Part shown: piece by piece, positions 25,809 through 34,013 of the stretch
Layout: every line of letters begins with the position of its first letter
How positions within the stretch are numbered: position 1 is the stretch's first letter
DNA from: Treponema sp.
GTDB lineage: Bacteria; Spirochaetota; Spirochaetia; Treponematales; Treponemataceae
Length of the DNA: 64,000 nucleotides
Direction of reading: 5' to 3'
Assembly (NCBI GenBank): GCA_024402505.1
Contig: JAKSTP010000008.1
Location: 1-64,000, forward strand
The notes under the pieces: model-generated
Database searches by the model: none
The model's input: the letters and a program-made list of their open reading frames with translations, nothing else
Told to the model about the DNA's origin: nothing
Translations under genes and position numbers: made by a program

Positions 25809-26879
25809 ATGAAAAAGATGACCAATATCTCGGGCATAAAGAAAATTATTTTCGCTTTTATCACTCTGTTTTTTGTATGCTCTGTAAAACTTTGTGCCAA
25901 TGAAATTTCTGCTGAACAGGCTTTGGTTCTTCGCCAGAATATGGTAACCGAAGCAAAAAAATATATAGGCTGTCCTTACGTTCTGGGCGCAACAGGTCCC
26001 GACAAATTTGACTGCTCAGGACTCATCTTCCATGTTGCCCGAGAAGGCGCCAGAATACAGCTTCCACGTACTGCAAAGGCCATTTTCAGCTACTGTTCCA
26101 AAATCAGTGATGCCGAAAGAGAGGCCGGAGATCTTGTTTTCTTCAGTGCTTCAAGTTCCAGTCCTGTTAATCACGTTGGCATTTATATTGGAAACAATCA
26201 GTTTATTTCTGCTGTAAGCGACGGTCCTAACACAGGAGTAATTCTTTCTTCGCTTAAAGAAAGTTACTGGAAAACTCATTATGTTGGAGCAGGACGATTT
26301 CTTCCATCGGGAAGTGAAAAGATTGCCTCATCAAAACCAAAGAAAAACAGCTCTTCATCAAATGACGGATTTCAGGGCTTTCTTTCAAATGTAACCCTTG
26401 AATCTTCCCTTTACTGCGACTGGTCTCTTTTTCTGCCAAACACCTTTATGCCAAACTTCCGGGGTGTAGATCTTTACGCCGGTGCTTTCTACAATAAAAA
26501 TCCTTTGAAACCAGGAATTGGAACTACTATCCGCATAAATGCCGCCATGAATCACATGCAGATTCCAATCCTTTTTTCTCTTGCATTCAACGATTACTTC
26601 CGCTTTTACGCAGGCCCCGTAATCACCATGGGAACACCAAAACTTCCTAAATCAAACGAACCTTGTGAAGCTTCATTCTTCCCGGGAATTATCGGCATTT
26701 CCATAAACACACCGTCTATTGTAAACAGCAAATGGAAACTTCAGTTTGTACAGGATATAAGCTACACCGTTTACAACAAACCTGATGGATCAGTTCTTCC
26801 ATTCACCGATTCTGTAAACGCAGGCCTACTTCTGCAGACCGGTGTCAGGGTATTATTGCCAATGTCCTCGATTTTCTAA
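25809..26879 (+). CDS. NlpC/P60 cell-wall hydrolase fused to a beta-rich, barrel-like domain
   Basis: A 356-residue exported protein with an N-terminal signal (IIFAFITLFFVCSVKLCA). Residues about 45-170 are an NlpC/P60 (C40) cysteine peptidase: catalytic cysteine in KFDCSGL, the LPRTA motif, the GDLVFF motif, and histidine in NHVGIYIG. It would cleave peptide bonds in peptidoglycan. After a serine-rich linker, residues about 195-356 have alternating hydrophobic strands rich in Phe, Tyr, Gly and Asn (LESSLYCDWSLFLPN..., GVDLYAGAFYN) and end in LLLQTGVRVLLPMSSIF, like an outer-membrane beta-barrel. This pairing is unusual. Confidence 0.82.
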   Translation: MKKMTNISGIKKIIFAFITLFFVCSVKLCANEISAEQALVLRQNMVTEAKKYIGCPYVLGATGPDKFDCSGLIFHVAREGARIQLPRTAKAIFSYCSKISDAEREAGDLVFFSASSSSPVNHVGIYIGNNQFISAVSDGPNTGVILSSLKESYWKTHYVGAGRFLPSGSEKIASSKPKKNSSSSNDGFQGFLSNVTLESSLYCDWSLFLPNTFMPNFRGVDLYAGAFYNKNPLKPGIGTTIRINAAMNHMQIPILFSLAFNDYFRFYAGPVITMGTPKLPKSNEPCEASFFPGIIGISINTPSIVNSKWKLQFVQDISYTVYNKPDGSVLPFTDSVNAGLLLQTGVRVLLPMSSIF

Positions 26880-26880
26880 A

Positions 26881-27717
26881 ATGATGCAGATTCTTCCATA
26901 TAATAAGCTGTCCGAAAAAGACAAGGCCGCCGTAAAAAACTTTCTTCTTCCATACGAAAGTTCCTGCATAAGGCTTTGTGAACTTGTAAAAAAAGAAAGC
27001 GAAGAAATTTTTGCCATTTTTGATGAAGACCGGCCTTGCGCCATTGTGGGAAACGGGAAAATCATCACACACTGCATTCCAGACCCTTCTGATGAAATTG
27101 CCCGGCTTATTTCGCCGGTTTTAAATATTGAAGACACCTTTTCTGTAAACGGTGAAAGATCCGGCACAGATTTTATTGTGAAAATCCTTGCTTCAAAAGG
27201 AAAATCAATGGCCTACCGCTACGATTACATCCTTATGGAAAAACGGGATGGCCTTTTTGACAAATCCTACACTGCCCTTTGCGGAGGAGAAGAAATAGTT
27301 CCCTGCGCCTTTACCCTGAACAGCCTTGAAGCTCTGGAACCCCTTCAAAAAGATTATCTTTCGGTAGAAGTGGCACGTCCCGACCACAGTGTAAGCGATT
27401 CTTATGTAAAGGCAACTCTTCACCAGAATCTTAAAACCCAGGTGGTTCTTGCAGTTGAAGTAGACGGTTCTCCCAAGGCAAAAGCCAACACCAGCGGCAC
27501 AGGATGGAATTTTGTGCAGATTGGCGGGGTTTATACAAATCCCCAGTTCCGCCGTTACGGTTTTGCAAAAGCACTTGTTGCCACATTAACCAACAGGATT
27601 CTTCGCAGCGGAAAATACGCAAGTCTTTTTGTAAAAGAAAAGAACACGGCTGCCAGAAATCTTTACGAATCTATGGGATTTTCTAAAGTAGGACTGTGGT
27701 CAATTGCGTATTACTGA
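26881..27717 (+). CDS. GNAT-family N-acetyltransferase
   Basis: A 278-residue protein. The C-terminal 90 residues carry the GNAT fold: VQIGGVYTNPQFRRYGFAKALVATL holds motif A with the acetyl-CoA-binding pattern R-x-x-G-x-A, and AARNLYESMGFSKVG is motif B. The N-terminal 180 residues are unlike known domains except for a loose FR47/DUF4081 resemblance. The substrate is unknown. The start at 26881 lies one base after the peptidase stop codon, so the genes are co-transcribed; the longer upstream reading would overlap the peptidase gene. Confidence 0.83.
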   Translation: MMQILPYNKLSEKDKAAVKNFLLPYESSCIRLCELVKKESEEIFAIFDEDRPCAIVGNGKIITHCIPDPSDEIARLISPVLNIEDTFSVNGERSGTDFIVKILASKGKSMAYRYDYILMEKRDGLFDKSYTALCGGEEIVPCAFTLNSLEALEPLQKDYLSVEVARPDHSVSDSYVKATLHQNLKTQVVLAVEVDGSPKAKANTSGTGWNFVQIGGVYTNPQFRRYGFAKALVATLTNRILRSGKYASLFVKEKNTAARNLYESMGFSKVGLWSIAYY

Positions 27718-27767
27718 ATTTTTTGATAAAATGTTTCTATTAACAATATCTTTTGGGAGTCAAAAAA

Positions 27768-29285
27768 ATGACAGCAACATTGATTGGCAAAATTCTTGCC
27801 TTCGTACTGTATCTGGGATTCATGGTTTATATCGGAGTCCGCAGTTCAAAAAAAACAAATGATGCCAAAGATTTCTTCCTTGGTGGTCGTGGACTTGGAC
27901 CTTGGGTAACAGCCCTTTCTGCCGAAGCTTCAGACTCTTCTGCATGGCTTCTTATGGGTCTTCCTGGACTTTGTTATCTTGGTGGAATCAAAGAAACCAT
28001 CTGGACAGCTCTTGGTCTTATCGTAGGTACTTATCTTAACTGGCTTATTATTGCAAAACCTCTTCGCAAATGTTCAATTGCTTATGGTGATGCCATTACA
28101 ATTCCTGGTTTCTTCAAAAACCGTTTCAAGAGCAACCTTTGTGCTGTTATTTCTGTTGTACTCATCGTATTCTTCTTCACAATTTACACAGCTTCAGGTT
28201 TCGTAGCCTGTGGAAAACTTTTCCAGTCTGTTTTCGGATTGAACTACCGTATTGGTATGGTGATTGGTCTTATCGTAATCCTTTCATACACAATCCTTGG
28301 TGGTTACCGGGCTGTTTGTACAACTGACTTTGTTCAGGGCACACTTATTTTCGTTGCCTTCATTATTTCTGGTCTTATTGCTGTTATTGCTCTTGGCGGA
28401 CCAGCTGATGCAATTGCAAAAGCACAGGACTTCAGTGTTAAAGCTCTGGCCGGTGAATTCAACGCTGACCTTCAGAGTGTTTTCAAAGCAAACCAGAACT
28501 TTGGTGTTATGAGCGCAATTTCAGCCTTTGCATGGTGTCTCGGATACTTTGGTATGCCACACATCATCATCCGCTTCATGGGAATCCGCTCAAACAAAGA
28601 AATTACAACTGCCCGCCGCGTAGGAATCATCTGGATGATCATTGCTTACATTGGTGCTTTCATAATCGGAACTTTGGGAACTGTTTACCTGCTTCCAAAT
28701 CTCCTTAACGGATCAACTGCTGAAACTGTATTCAGTGAATCAATGCTCAAAATGTATCCTGCTTTCATCGCCGGTATCTTCCTTTGTGCTATTCTGGCCG
28801 CTTCAATGTCTACTGCCGACTCTCAGCTTTTGTCTGCTTCTTCTGCTGTATCTCTGGACATTTACAAAGGACTCATTAAAAAAGATGCTGATGAAAAGAA
28901 AGTTCTTCTTGTTAGCCGCATTACAGTTTTCGCTGTTGCAGCCGTAGCTTTCGTTCTCTGTCTTCTTCCAAACAATGACTCAATCTTCGGACTGGTTTCT
29001 TATGCCTGGGCCGGATTCGGTGCCACATTCGGTGCTCTTGTAATCCTCGCTCTCTTCTGGAAACGCTGTACTTCTGCAGGTGCCGCTTCCGGTCTTATTG
29101 CAGGATTCATTACAGTAGTTGCATGGCACAATATTCCAGCCTCTGTTGCTCCAATCTTCGGTGTTTACGAAATCCTTCCTGGATTCATTGTAACTCTCAT
29201 TGTTGCAGTTTGCGTAAGTCTCTGCACAAAAACAGATGATGAAGTTACAAAAACTTTCGAAGAATACAAAAATATGGAAGACTAG
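27768..29285 (+). CDS. Sodium/solute symporter, PutP-type
   Basis: A 505-residue membrane transporter of the SSS family with about 13 helices. GGRGLGPWVTALSAEASDSSAWLLMGLPG at residues about 34-62 and GDAITIPGFFKNRF are typical of the Na+/proline symporter PutP; the sodium-site SSAWL motif and AASMSTADSQLLSASSAVS in helix 8 are intact. It takes up proline, or a related amino or organic acid, using the sodium gradient. The start at 27768 follows GGGAG. A terminator follows directly. Confidence 0.92.
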   Translation: MTATLIGKILAFVLYLGFMVYIGVRSSKKTNDAKDFFLGGRGLGPWVTALSAEASDSSAWLLMGLPGLCYLGGIKETIWTALGLIVGTYLNWLIIAKPLRKCSIAYGDAITIPGFFKNRFKSNLCAVISVVLIVFFFTIYTASGFVACGKLFQSVFGLNYRIGMVIGLIVILSYTILGGYRAVCTTDFVQGTLIFVAFIISGLIAVIALGGPADAIAKAQDFSVKALAGEFNADLQSVFKANQNFGVMSAISAFAWCLGYFGMPHIIIRFMGIRSNKEITTARRVGIIWMIIAYIGAFIIGTLGTVYLLPNLLNGSTAETVFSESMLKMYPAFIAGIFLCAILAASMSTADSQLLSASSAVSLDIYKGLIKKDADEKKVLLVSRITVFAVAAVAFVLCLLPNNDSIFGLVSYAWAGFGATFGALVILALFWKRCTSAGAASGLIAGFITVVAWHNIPASVAPIFGVYEILPGFIVTLIVAVCVSLCTKTDDEVTKTFEEYKNMED

Positions 29286-29303
29286 TTAAAGTCTTTTATT
29301 AAA

Positions 29304-29338
29304 GAAGGCCGTTCCTCTTTTGGGACGGTCTTTTTTTA
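29304..29338 (+). terminator. Terminator after the symporter gene
   Basis: A 9-bp stem with two wobble pairs (29307-29315 with 29322-29330) is followed by a run of eight T. Confidence 0.88.
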
Positions 29339-29360
29339 TGGGCAAACAGCCACATTTCAC

Positions 29361-29388
29361 TTGAGAAAATGGAGAAAAGTGTTATAAT
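29361..29388 (+). promoter_or_regulatory. Promoter of the EAL protein gene
   Basis: TTGAGA (29361-29366), a 16-base spacer and TATAAT (29383-29388). The start codon at 29403 leaves a leader of about eight bases, without a clear ribosome binding site. Confidence 0.65.
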
Positions 29389-29402
29389 CAAGCGGATATA
29401 CT

Positions 29403-31304
29403 ATGACGAATTACAATTTTCTTGGCGAATTAAGCGTTTTCATTCTCTCTTTGGTGCTGCTTTTCAACGTTATTGGATCTTCTTCCCGCAAAGGCCGTGC
29501 CCACAGACTTTTTGAACTGAACTGTCTTCTCCTTTCTGCATCAACATTAACCAATATCCTTTCAGTCCTTTGTATCGAAAACTGGCAGATTTTACCTCAC
29601 GCCCTCTGTACCGGAGTTACAACCCTTTATTTTTATCTTCTTATGGCATCTCCTTTTGTTATGGCATTTTACGGATATATGTTCATGTCCCTACGAAAAC
29701 GCCACTTCAAAACTGCCATGGCCTTTCTTTTTATTCCGCTTGCCCTAACCTATATTATCATCACCCTGAATATTAAAACCGGCTGGCTTTTTTACTATGA
29801 TCCTGCAGCAGGATATACTCGTGGACCTTTAAAAAATATTACCTACATTGCTACTGCCTATTACGGCGCATATCTTTTGTACAACGTTAACCGCAACAAA
29901 AGAATGCTTTCAAAAAGGCTTATTGAAGTTTTTATCCTTTACCCTGTAGTTTCACTTCTTGTTTCACTGATTCAGTTCTTCAAAAGCGGCTGGATTATGA
30001 CAGGAACTTCTGCCATGGCTACAATCCTTCTTCTGTTCATTACCATCCAGGCAGATATTATGGATTACGACATTACTTCAGGGCTTCCAACTGAGCGGCA
30101 CTTTTTGAAAATTTTCCGGAACTACCTTCGAATGGATTTCAACATGTGTCTTATCCACATTGAAAACTACGGTGAACTTGAAGAAAATCTGGATGAAGCA
30201 ACACTTAACGGAATCTTTCTTCCTTTTGGAAAACGACTTGTAAACAGCTTTGGCCATCATGTTTATCTTGTTGGTCATGACCGATACATTGTCCTAAGCC
30301 GTCAGAAAGACCTGATTCAAAACAATCTTCCGGCTCTCTGTCGTGATCTTTCAAGCACTGTTACTTCCGACGGCCGACTTATTAAGGTTGAAGTAAAAAG
30401 CGCCATGCTTACAATTCCACAGGATGCTCATACTTACAACCAGGCTATGATCATTCTGAACCGTCTTCTTGCTGAAGGTGTCCGTGGTAATTCCCAGGAT
30501 ATTCTTGTCTGCGATTCAAACCTTACGGACAAAATGGAAAGAGAAGATGCCATTTACCAGATTCTCCAGCAGGAACTTTATGTTGATTCTGTAAACTACC
30601 AGGTTTATTATCAGCCTATTTTTGATGTCAAAAACAACAAGTTCAAATACTGTGAATGTCTTTCCCGTCTTTTTGATGAAAAACTTGGAAATATTTCACC
30701 TGCCGAGTTTGTTCCAATTGCAGAGAAAAAAGGGCTTATCGAAAAACTTGGAAATGTTGCCTTCGAAAAGATTTGTAAATTCATGAGCGAAAATCCAGAT
30801 GCAATTCCAGCCGTTACAGTAAACTTCTCCGTTTTCCAGCTTATGAATCCAGATATTGTTGAAAATGTAATGTCTGTAATCAATAAGTACAAACTGGACA
30901 CTTCACGGATTATTATTGAGATTACAGAAAGCATTATCATCGACAATTTTGAGGTTATTCAGGAAAAGATGCTGAAATTTTCCGAAAAAGGCATTGTTTT
31001 CTATCTTGATGATTTTGGAACCGGCTATTCAAACTTTGCAAACGTTGTGAATCTTCCGTTCCGAACAATTAAAATTGACCGAAGTTCCATGCTCATGATG
31101 GAAGAAAGTCCAAAAGTTTGCAATTTCTTTACAAGCCTCATTAAGTTCTTTCAGGATCAGGGACTTAAAACTGTTGTTGAAGGTGTTGAAACCGACATTC
31201 AGGACGAAATGGTACGTGCCACAGGAGCCGATTTTATCCAGGGATTCCGTTATCAGCGCCCATTGCCTGAAAAAGAAGTTCTTCAAGTATTTTCAGCAAA
31301 CTAA
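29403..31304 (+). CDS. Membrane-anchored c-di-GMP phosphodiesterase (EAL) with degenerate GGDEF
   Basis: A 633-residue protein. Residues about 1-220 contain seven membrane helices, resembling 7TM sensor modules. Residues about 225-370 are GGDEF-like, but the active-site loop reads GHDRY, so no cyclase activity is expected. Residues about 395-633 are an EAL domain with metal and catalytic residues present: ECLSRL (in place of EALSR), VNFS, EITES, DDFGTGYSN, IKIDR, VEGVET and QGFRYQRPLP. It probably hydrolyses c-di-GMP under control of a membrane signal, affecting motility or surface traits. Confidence 0.9.
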   Translation: MTNYNFLGELSVFILSLVLLFNVIGSSSRKGRAHRLFELNCLLLSASTLTNILSVLCIENWQILPHALCTGVTTLYFYLLMASPFVMAFYGYMFMSLRKRHFKTAMAFLFIPLALTYIIITLNIKTGWLFYYDPAAGYTRGPLKNITYIATAYYGAYLLYNVNRNKRMLSKRLIEVFILYPVVSLLVSLIQFFKSGWIMTGTSAMATILLLFITIQADIMDYDITSGLPTERHFLKIFRNYLRMDFNMCLIHIENYGELEENLDEATLNGIFLPFGKRLVNSFGHHVYLVGHDRYIVLSRQKDLIQNNLPALCRDLSSTVTSDGRLIKVEVKSAMLTIPQDAHTYNQAMIILNRLLAEGVRGNSQDILVCDSNLTDKMEREDAIYQILQQELYVDSVNYQVYYQPIFDVKNNKFKYCECLSRLFDEKLGNISPAEFVPIAEKKGLIEKLGNVAFEKICKFMSENPDAIPAVTVNFSVFQLMNPDIVENVMSVINKYKLDTSRIIIEITESIIIDNFEVIQEKMLKFSEKGIVFYLDDFGTGYSNFANVVNLPFRTIKIDRSSMLMMEESPKVCNFFTSLIKFFQDQGLKTVVEGVETDIQDEMVRATGADFIQGFRYQRPLPEKEVLQVFSAN

Positions 31305-31353
31305 AAAAATGCTAAAATAATTTATCAATTTTATTATTCTCGAGGTAAAAATA

Positions 31354-32124
31354 ATGAAAAAAATTGCTATTGTATTTGCTGCAGTTGCGCTTCTTTCAAC
31401 AACAGCCTTTGCAGCTAAAAAGAAAGTTGTAATCAACAATGCTGATGACCTGGTTGGAAAAACAATCGGTGTTCAGGCTGGAACAACTGGTGAAATGTGT
31501 GCCGAAGAAATTGAAGGCGCAAAAGTGAAATCTTACAAAAACGGAATTGAAGCTGGTATGGCTCTTGCAAACGGTGCCATCGATGCCATCATTCTTGATG
31601 AACTTCCTGCAAAAGAAATTGTAAAACGTAACAGCAAAAAACTTACAATTCTTCCAGCTGAATATGCTACAGAAACTTACGCCATTGCCGTAAAAAAAGG
31701 AAATACTGAACTTCTTAATTCTATCAACAAAACAATTGCTGCCATGAAAAAAGACGGCCGTTACGAAGCACTGAACAATGCTTTCATGCCTGTTGATGGA
31801 GAAATCAAGATTCCAGCTGTTAAAGGTCTTGATGTAAAAGAAACTGTAAAAATGGGAACAAACGCTGCATTCCCACCATTTGAATACATGGAAGGTGCCG
31901 AAGTAGTTGGTTTCGATGCAACAATGAGTCTTTACATTGCCAACGATTACGGTAAAAAACTGGTTATCCAGGATATGGCTTTTGATTCACTTATCGCTGC
32001 CGTAAACTCTGGTGCCATCGACTTTGTTGCTGCCGGTATGACTGCTACTGAAGAACGTGCAAAATCAGTTGACTTCTCAGAACCATACTACGAAAGCCGC
32101 CAGGTTATCATCATCAGAAAATAA
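31354..32124 (+). CDS. Amino-acid ABC transporter binding protein, circularly permuted family 3
   Basis: A 256-residue exported protein with signal peptide MKKIAIVFAAVALLSTTAFA. It has the two halves of a family 3 solute-binding protein (GlnH/HisJ/ArtJ type) in reverse order. Residues 29-145 (DDLVGKTIGVQAGTTGE ... DAIILDELPAKEIV ... KKDGRYEALNNAF) correspond to the second half of a normal protein, and residues 165-256 (VKMGTNAAFPPFEYM ... VGFDATMSLYIA ... FVAAGMTATEERAKSVDFSEPYYESRQVIII) to its first half. All ligand-site segments are kept. The GAGGT ribosome binding site and the downstream permease and ATPase genes show it is a functional transporter part for polar amino acids. Confidence 0.93.
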   Translation: MKKIAIVFAAVALLSTTAFAAKKKVVINNADDLVGKTIGVQAGTTGEMCAEEIEGAKVKSYKNGIEAGMALANGAIDAIILDELPAKEIVKRNSKKLTILPAEYATETYAIAVKKGNTELLNSINKTIAAMKKDGRYEALNNAFMPVDGEIKIPAVKGLDVKETVKMGTNAAFPPFEYMEGAEVVGFDATMSLYIANDYGKKLVIQDMAFDSLIAAVNSGAIDFVAAGMTATEERAKSVDFSEPYYESRQVIIIRK

Positions 32125-32132
32125 CTTGAATT

Positions 32133-32253
32133 GGGGATTGTCGTAAGAGGTTCTGTCATGCTGAATTTATTTCAGCATCTGCGCTAAAACCAGTGTTCCA
32201 GATCCTGAATCAAGTTCAGGATGACTATTAAGTAAACTTCTTGGCAAGTCCCC
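32133..32253. repeat. REPIN-like double hairpin R1 inside an inverted repeat
   Basis: The core at 32155-32225 is two inverted 26-base REP-like hairpins, each GTCAT-x-CTGAA...TTCAG-x-ATCT, separated by 19 bases. Around it GGGGATTG at 32133 and CAAGTCCCC at 32245 form an outer imperfect inverted repeat. It lies between the binding-protein and permease genes of the ABC operon. Confidence 0.8.
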
Positions 32254-32282
32254 ATATTTATTTAACACACATTGGAGTAAAG

Positions 32283-32957
32283 ATGTTATCCGATTTTATT
32301 GACGTAATGTTTGGCCATGGACGCTGGGTTCTTATCCCAAAAGGTCTTGGAGCCACTCTTTTAATTGCCTTCTGCGCCATTTTAATTGGTTCAGTATTGG
32401 GATGCATTTTTGCTCTCATGAAAATCTCAAAAAACAAAGTACTCCGCGGTATTTCCAACGTTTATACAACACTTATCCGCGGTGTTCCAATGGCAACCCA
32501 GCTCATGATTTTCTACTTCGTAATTTTTTCTCCAATGGGTATGAGCAATGAACTTGTGGTAGCCATTATTGCTTTTGGTATCAACTCAGGTGCCTATTGT
32601 ACAGAAATCTTCCGGGCTGGTATTCAGGGAGTTGATATTGGACAGACAGAAGCCGGACGCTCTTTAGGCCTTTCTAAAAATCAGACTCTTGTAAAAATCA
32701 TTCTTCCTCAGGCCATCCGCACAAGTCTTCCTACCTATGCCAGCGAATTTATTACTTTGATTAAGGAAACTTCCGTTGCCAGCTTTATTGCCGTTATGGA
32801 CCTTCAGAAGGCCTGTGACAATATCCGCAACGCTACATACAATGCCTGGATTCCTCTTCTTTCCTGTGCCGCTATTTACCTGTGTCTTACACTTGGTCTA
32901 ACAAAACTCTTCGGTTTAATCGAAAAAAGGATGGCAAAAAGTGATCGACGTTCGTAA
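32283..32957 (+). CDS. Polar amino-acid ABC transporter permease
   Basis: A 224-residue inner-membrane permease of the HisM/GlnP type with five helices. The EAA-loop signature [30 protein letters not shown] (about residues 130-160) contacts the ATPase. [18 protein letters not shown] is another family hallmark. The protein is likely a homodimer, since only one permease gene is present. The start at 32283 is chosen for the TGGAG ribosome binding site; upstream in-frame codons run into the repeat. Confidence 0.94.
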   Translation: MLSDFIDVMFGHGRWVLIPKGLGATLLIAFCAILIGSVLGCIFALMKISKNKVLRGISNVYTTLIRGVPMATQLMIFYFVIFSPMGMSNELVVAIIAFGINSGAYCTEIFRAGIQGVDIGQTEAGRSLGLSKNQTLVKIILPQAIRTSLPTYASEFITLIKETSVASFIAVMDLQKACDNIRNATYNAWIPLLSCAAIYLCLTLGLTKLFGLIEKRMAKSDRRS

Positions 32958-33663
32958 TCTTACAAAAAAATTTGGTGAAAATGTAATTCTCAATGATGTT
33001 TCTGAACACATCAATAAAGGGGAAAAAATTGTAATTATTGGACCTTCCGGAGCCGGTAAAAGTACCTTCCTTCGCTGTCTGAATATGCTGGAAACTCCTG
33101 ATTCAGGAAACATTTTTTTCAAGGGCGTTGATGTAACCGACAAAAACACAAACATCGATGAAGTTCGTCAGAAGATGAGCATGGTATTCCAGCACTTCAA
33201 TCTTTTTCCACACCTGAGCGTTCTTCAAAATATTACCCTTGCACCTGTTACCTTAAAACTTCAGACAAAAGAAGAAGCCGAAAAAAGGGCTCGTGAACTT
33301 CTTGCCCGGGTAGATCTTCTTGATAAAGCCGATGCTTACCCTTCAAGTCTTTCTGGAGGACAGAAACAGCGAATTGCTATTGTTCGTTCTCTGGCCATGA
33401 ATCCGGACGTTATTCTTTTTGACGAACCAACTTCGGCCCTTGATCCTGAAATGGTAGGTGAAGTTCTTAATGTTATGAAAGACCTTGCCAACGAAGGCAT
33501 GACAATGGTTGTTGTTTCTCACGAAATGGGCTTTGCCCGGGAAGTAGCTGACCGTGTTTGGTTTATGTACGGTGGAAAAATTGCCGAACAGGGTACCCCA
33601 GAGGAGATTTTCAACAATCCAAAAACCGAAAGACTTCAGCAATTTCTGGATTCTGTACTGTAA
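32941..33663 (+). CDS. Polar amino-acid ABC transporter ATP-binding protein
   Basis: A 240-residue GlnQ/HisP-type ATPase. Walker [10 protein letters not shown] (about residue 36), Q-loop VFQHFNLF, signature LSGGQKQR, Walker [14 protein letters not shown], and H-loop VVSHEM are intact. It powers uptake together with the permease and the permuted binding protein. It begins with GTG and overlaps the end of the permease gene by 17 bases; AAAGGATGG serves as ribosome binding site. Confidence 0.95.
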   Translation: MIDVRNLTKKFGENVILNDVSEHINKGEKIVIIGPSGAGKSTFLRCLNMLETPDSGNIFFKGVDVTDKNTNIDEVRQKMSMVFQHFNLFPHLSVLQNITLAPVTLKLQTKEEAEKRARELLARVDLLDKADAYPSSLSGGQKQRIAIVRSLAMNPDVILFDEPTSALDPEMVGEVLNVMKDLANEGMTMVVVSHEMGFAREVADRVWFMYGGKIAEQGTPEEIFNNPKTERLQQFLDSVL

Positions 33664-33666
33664 AAC

Positions 33667-33698
33667 ATGGTAGATTTATGCAAAACTACCATATTTTT
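33667..33698 (+). terminator. Terminator after the ABC operon
   Basis: ATGGTAG (33667-33673) pairs with CTACCAT (33686-33692), followed by an A/T-rich run with five T. A second CTACCAT follows at about 33699. Confidence 0.7.
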
Positions 33699-33723
33699 CT
33701 ACCATATTTGAATTTTTGAGTGG

Positions 33724-33751
33724 AAAAATTGGAGAATTTTCAATTTTTTTT
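33724..33751 (+). terminator. Second terminator-like hairpin
   Basis: AAAAATTG pairs with CAATTTTT around a GAGAATTTT loop and runs into eight T. It could back up the previous terminator. Confidence 0.55.
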
Positions 33752-33773
33752 ACAGAAATTTTATTTACACGTG

Positions 33774-33880
33774 AACCCCTATAAAGTAAGATTTAACCAT
33801 AAGCTGAACAAGCAATTCATCTGGCAAACGCCAGTACCTATAAGCGTTGCTCTAATACGGCTTGAGTTTATCGAGGGGTT
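33774..33880. other. Nested inverted-repeat structure F, possible structured RNA or palindromic element
   Basis: AACCCCT at 33774 pairs with AGGGGTT at 33874; inside are ATAAA with TTTAT, AAGC with GCTT, AGCAA with TTGCT, and an apical CTGGC-AAAC-GCCAG hairpin (33821-33834). It ends four bases before repeat R2. No ORF of credible quality crosses it. Confidence 0.5.
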
Positions 33881-33883
33881 ATC

Positions 33884-34009
33884 AAAGAAGCTGTCTGATA
33901 AGCAGAACTTATTGTCATTCTGAACTTGTTTCAGAATCTCGTTGCTAATTTAGTTAAGAGATGCTGAAATGAATTCAGCATGGCAGCTGTTCTCAAAGAC
34001 AGCTTCTTT
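33884..34009. repeat. REPIN-like double hairpin R2 inside a 13-bp inverted repeat
   Basis: The outer arms AAAGAAGCTGTCT (33884-33896) and its exact complement (33997-34009) enclose a 71-bp core (33914-33984) of two inverted REP-like hairpins with a 19-base spacer, the same dimensions as R1. It fills the space up to the next gene, which ends at 34014 on the minus strand. Confidence 0.85.
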
Positions 34010-34013
34010 ACTT

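Noticed and set aside
32133..32253. Riboswitch upstream of the permease gene
   Set aside because: The structure is two inverted dispersed hairpins that also occur elsewhere, not an aptamer and expression platform.
33720..33923. A 67-codon frame in the gene-free region after the ABC operon
   Set aside because: It crosses a terminator, structure F and part of R2, has low-complexity composition and no ribosome binding site.
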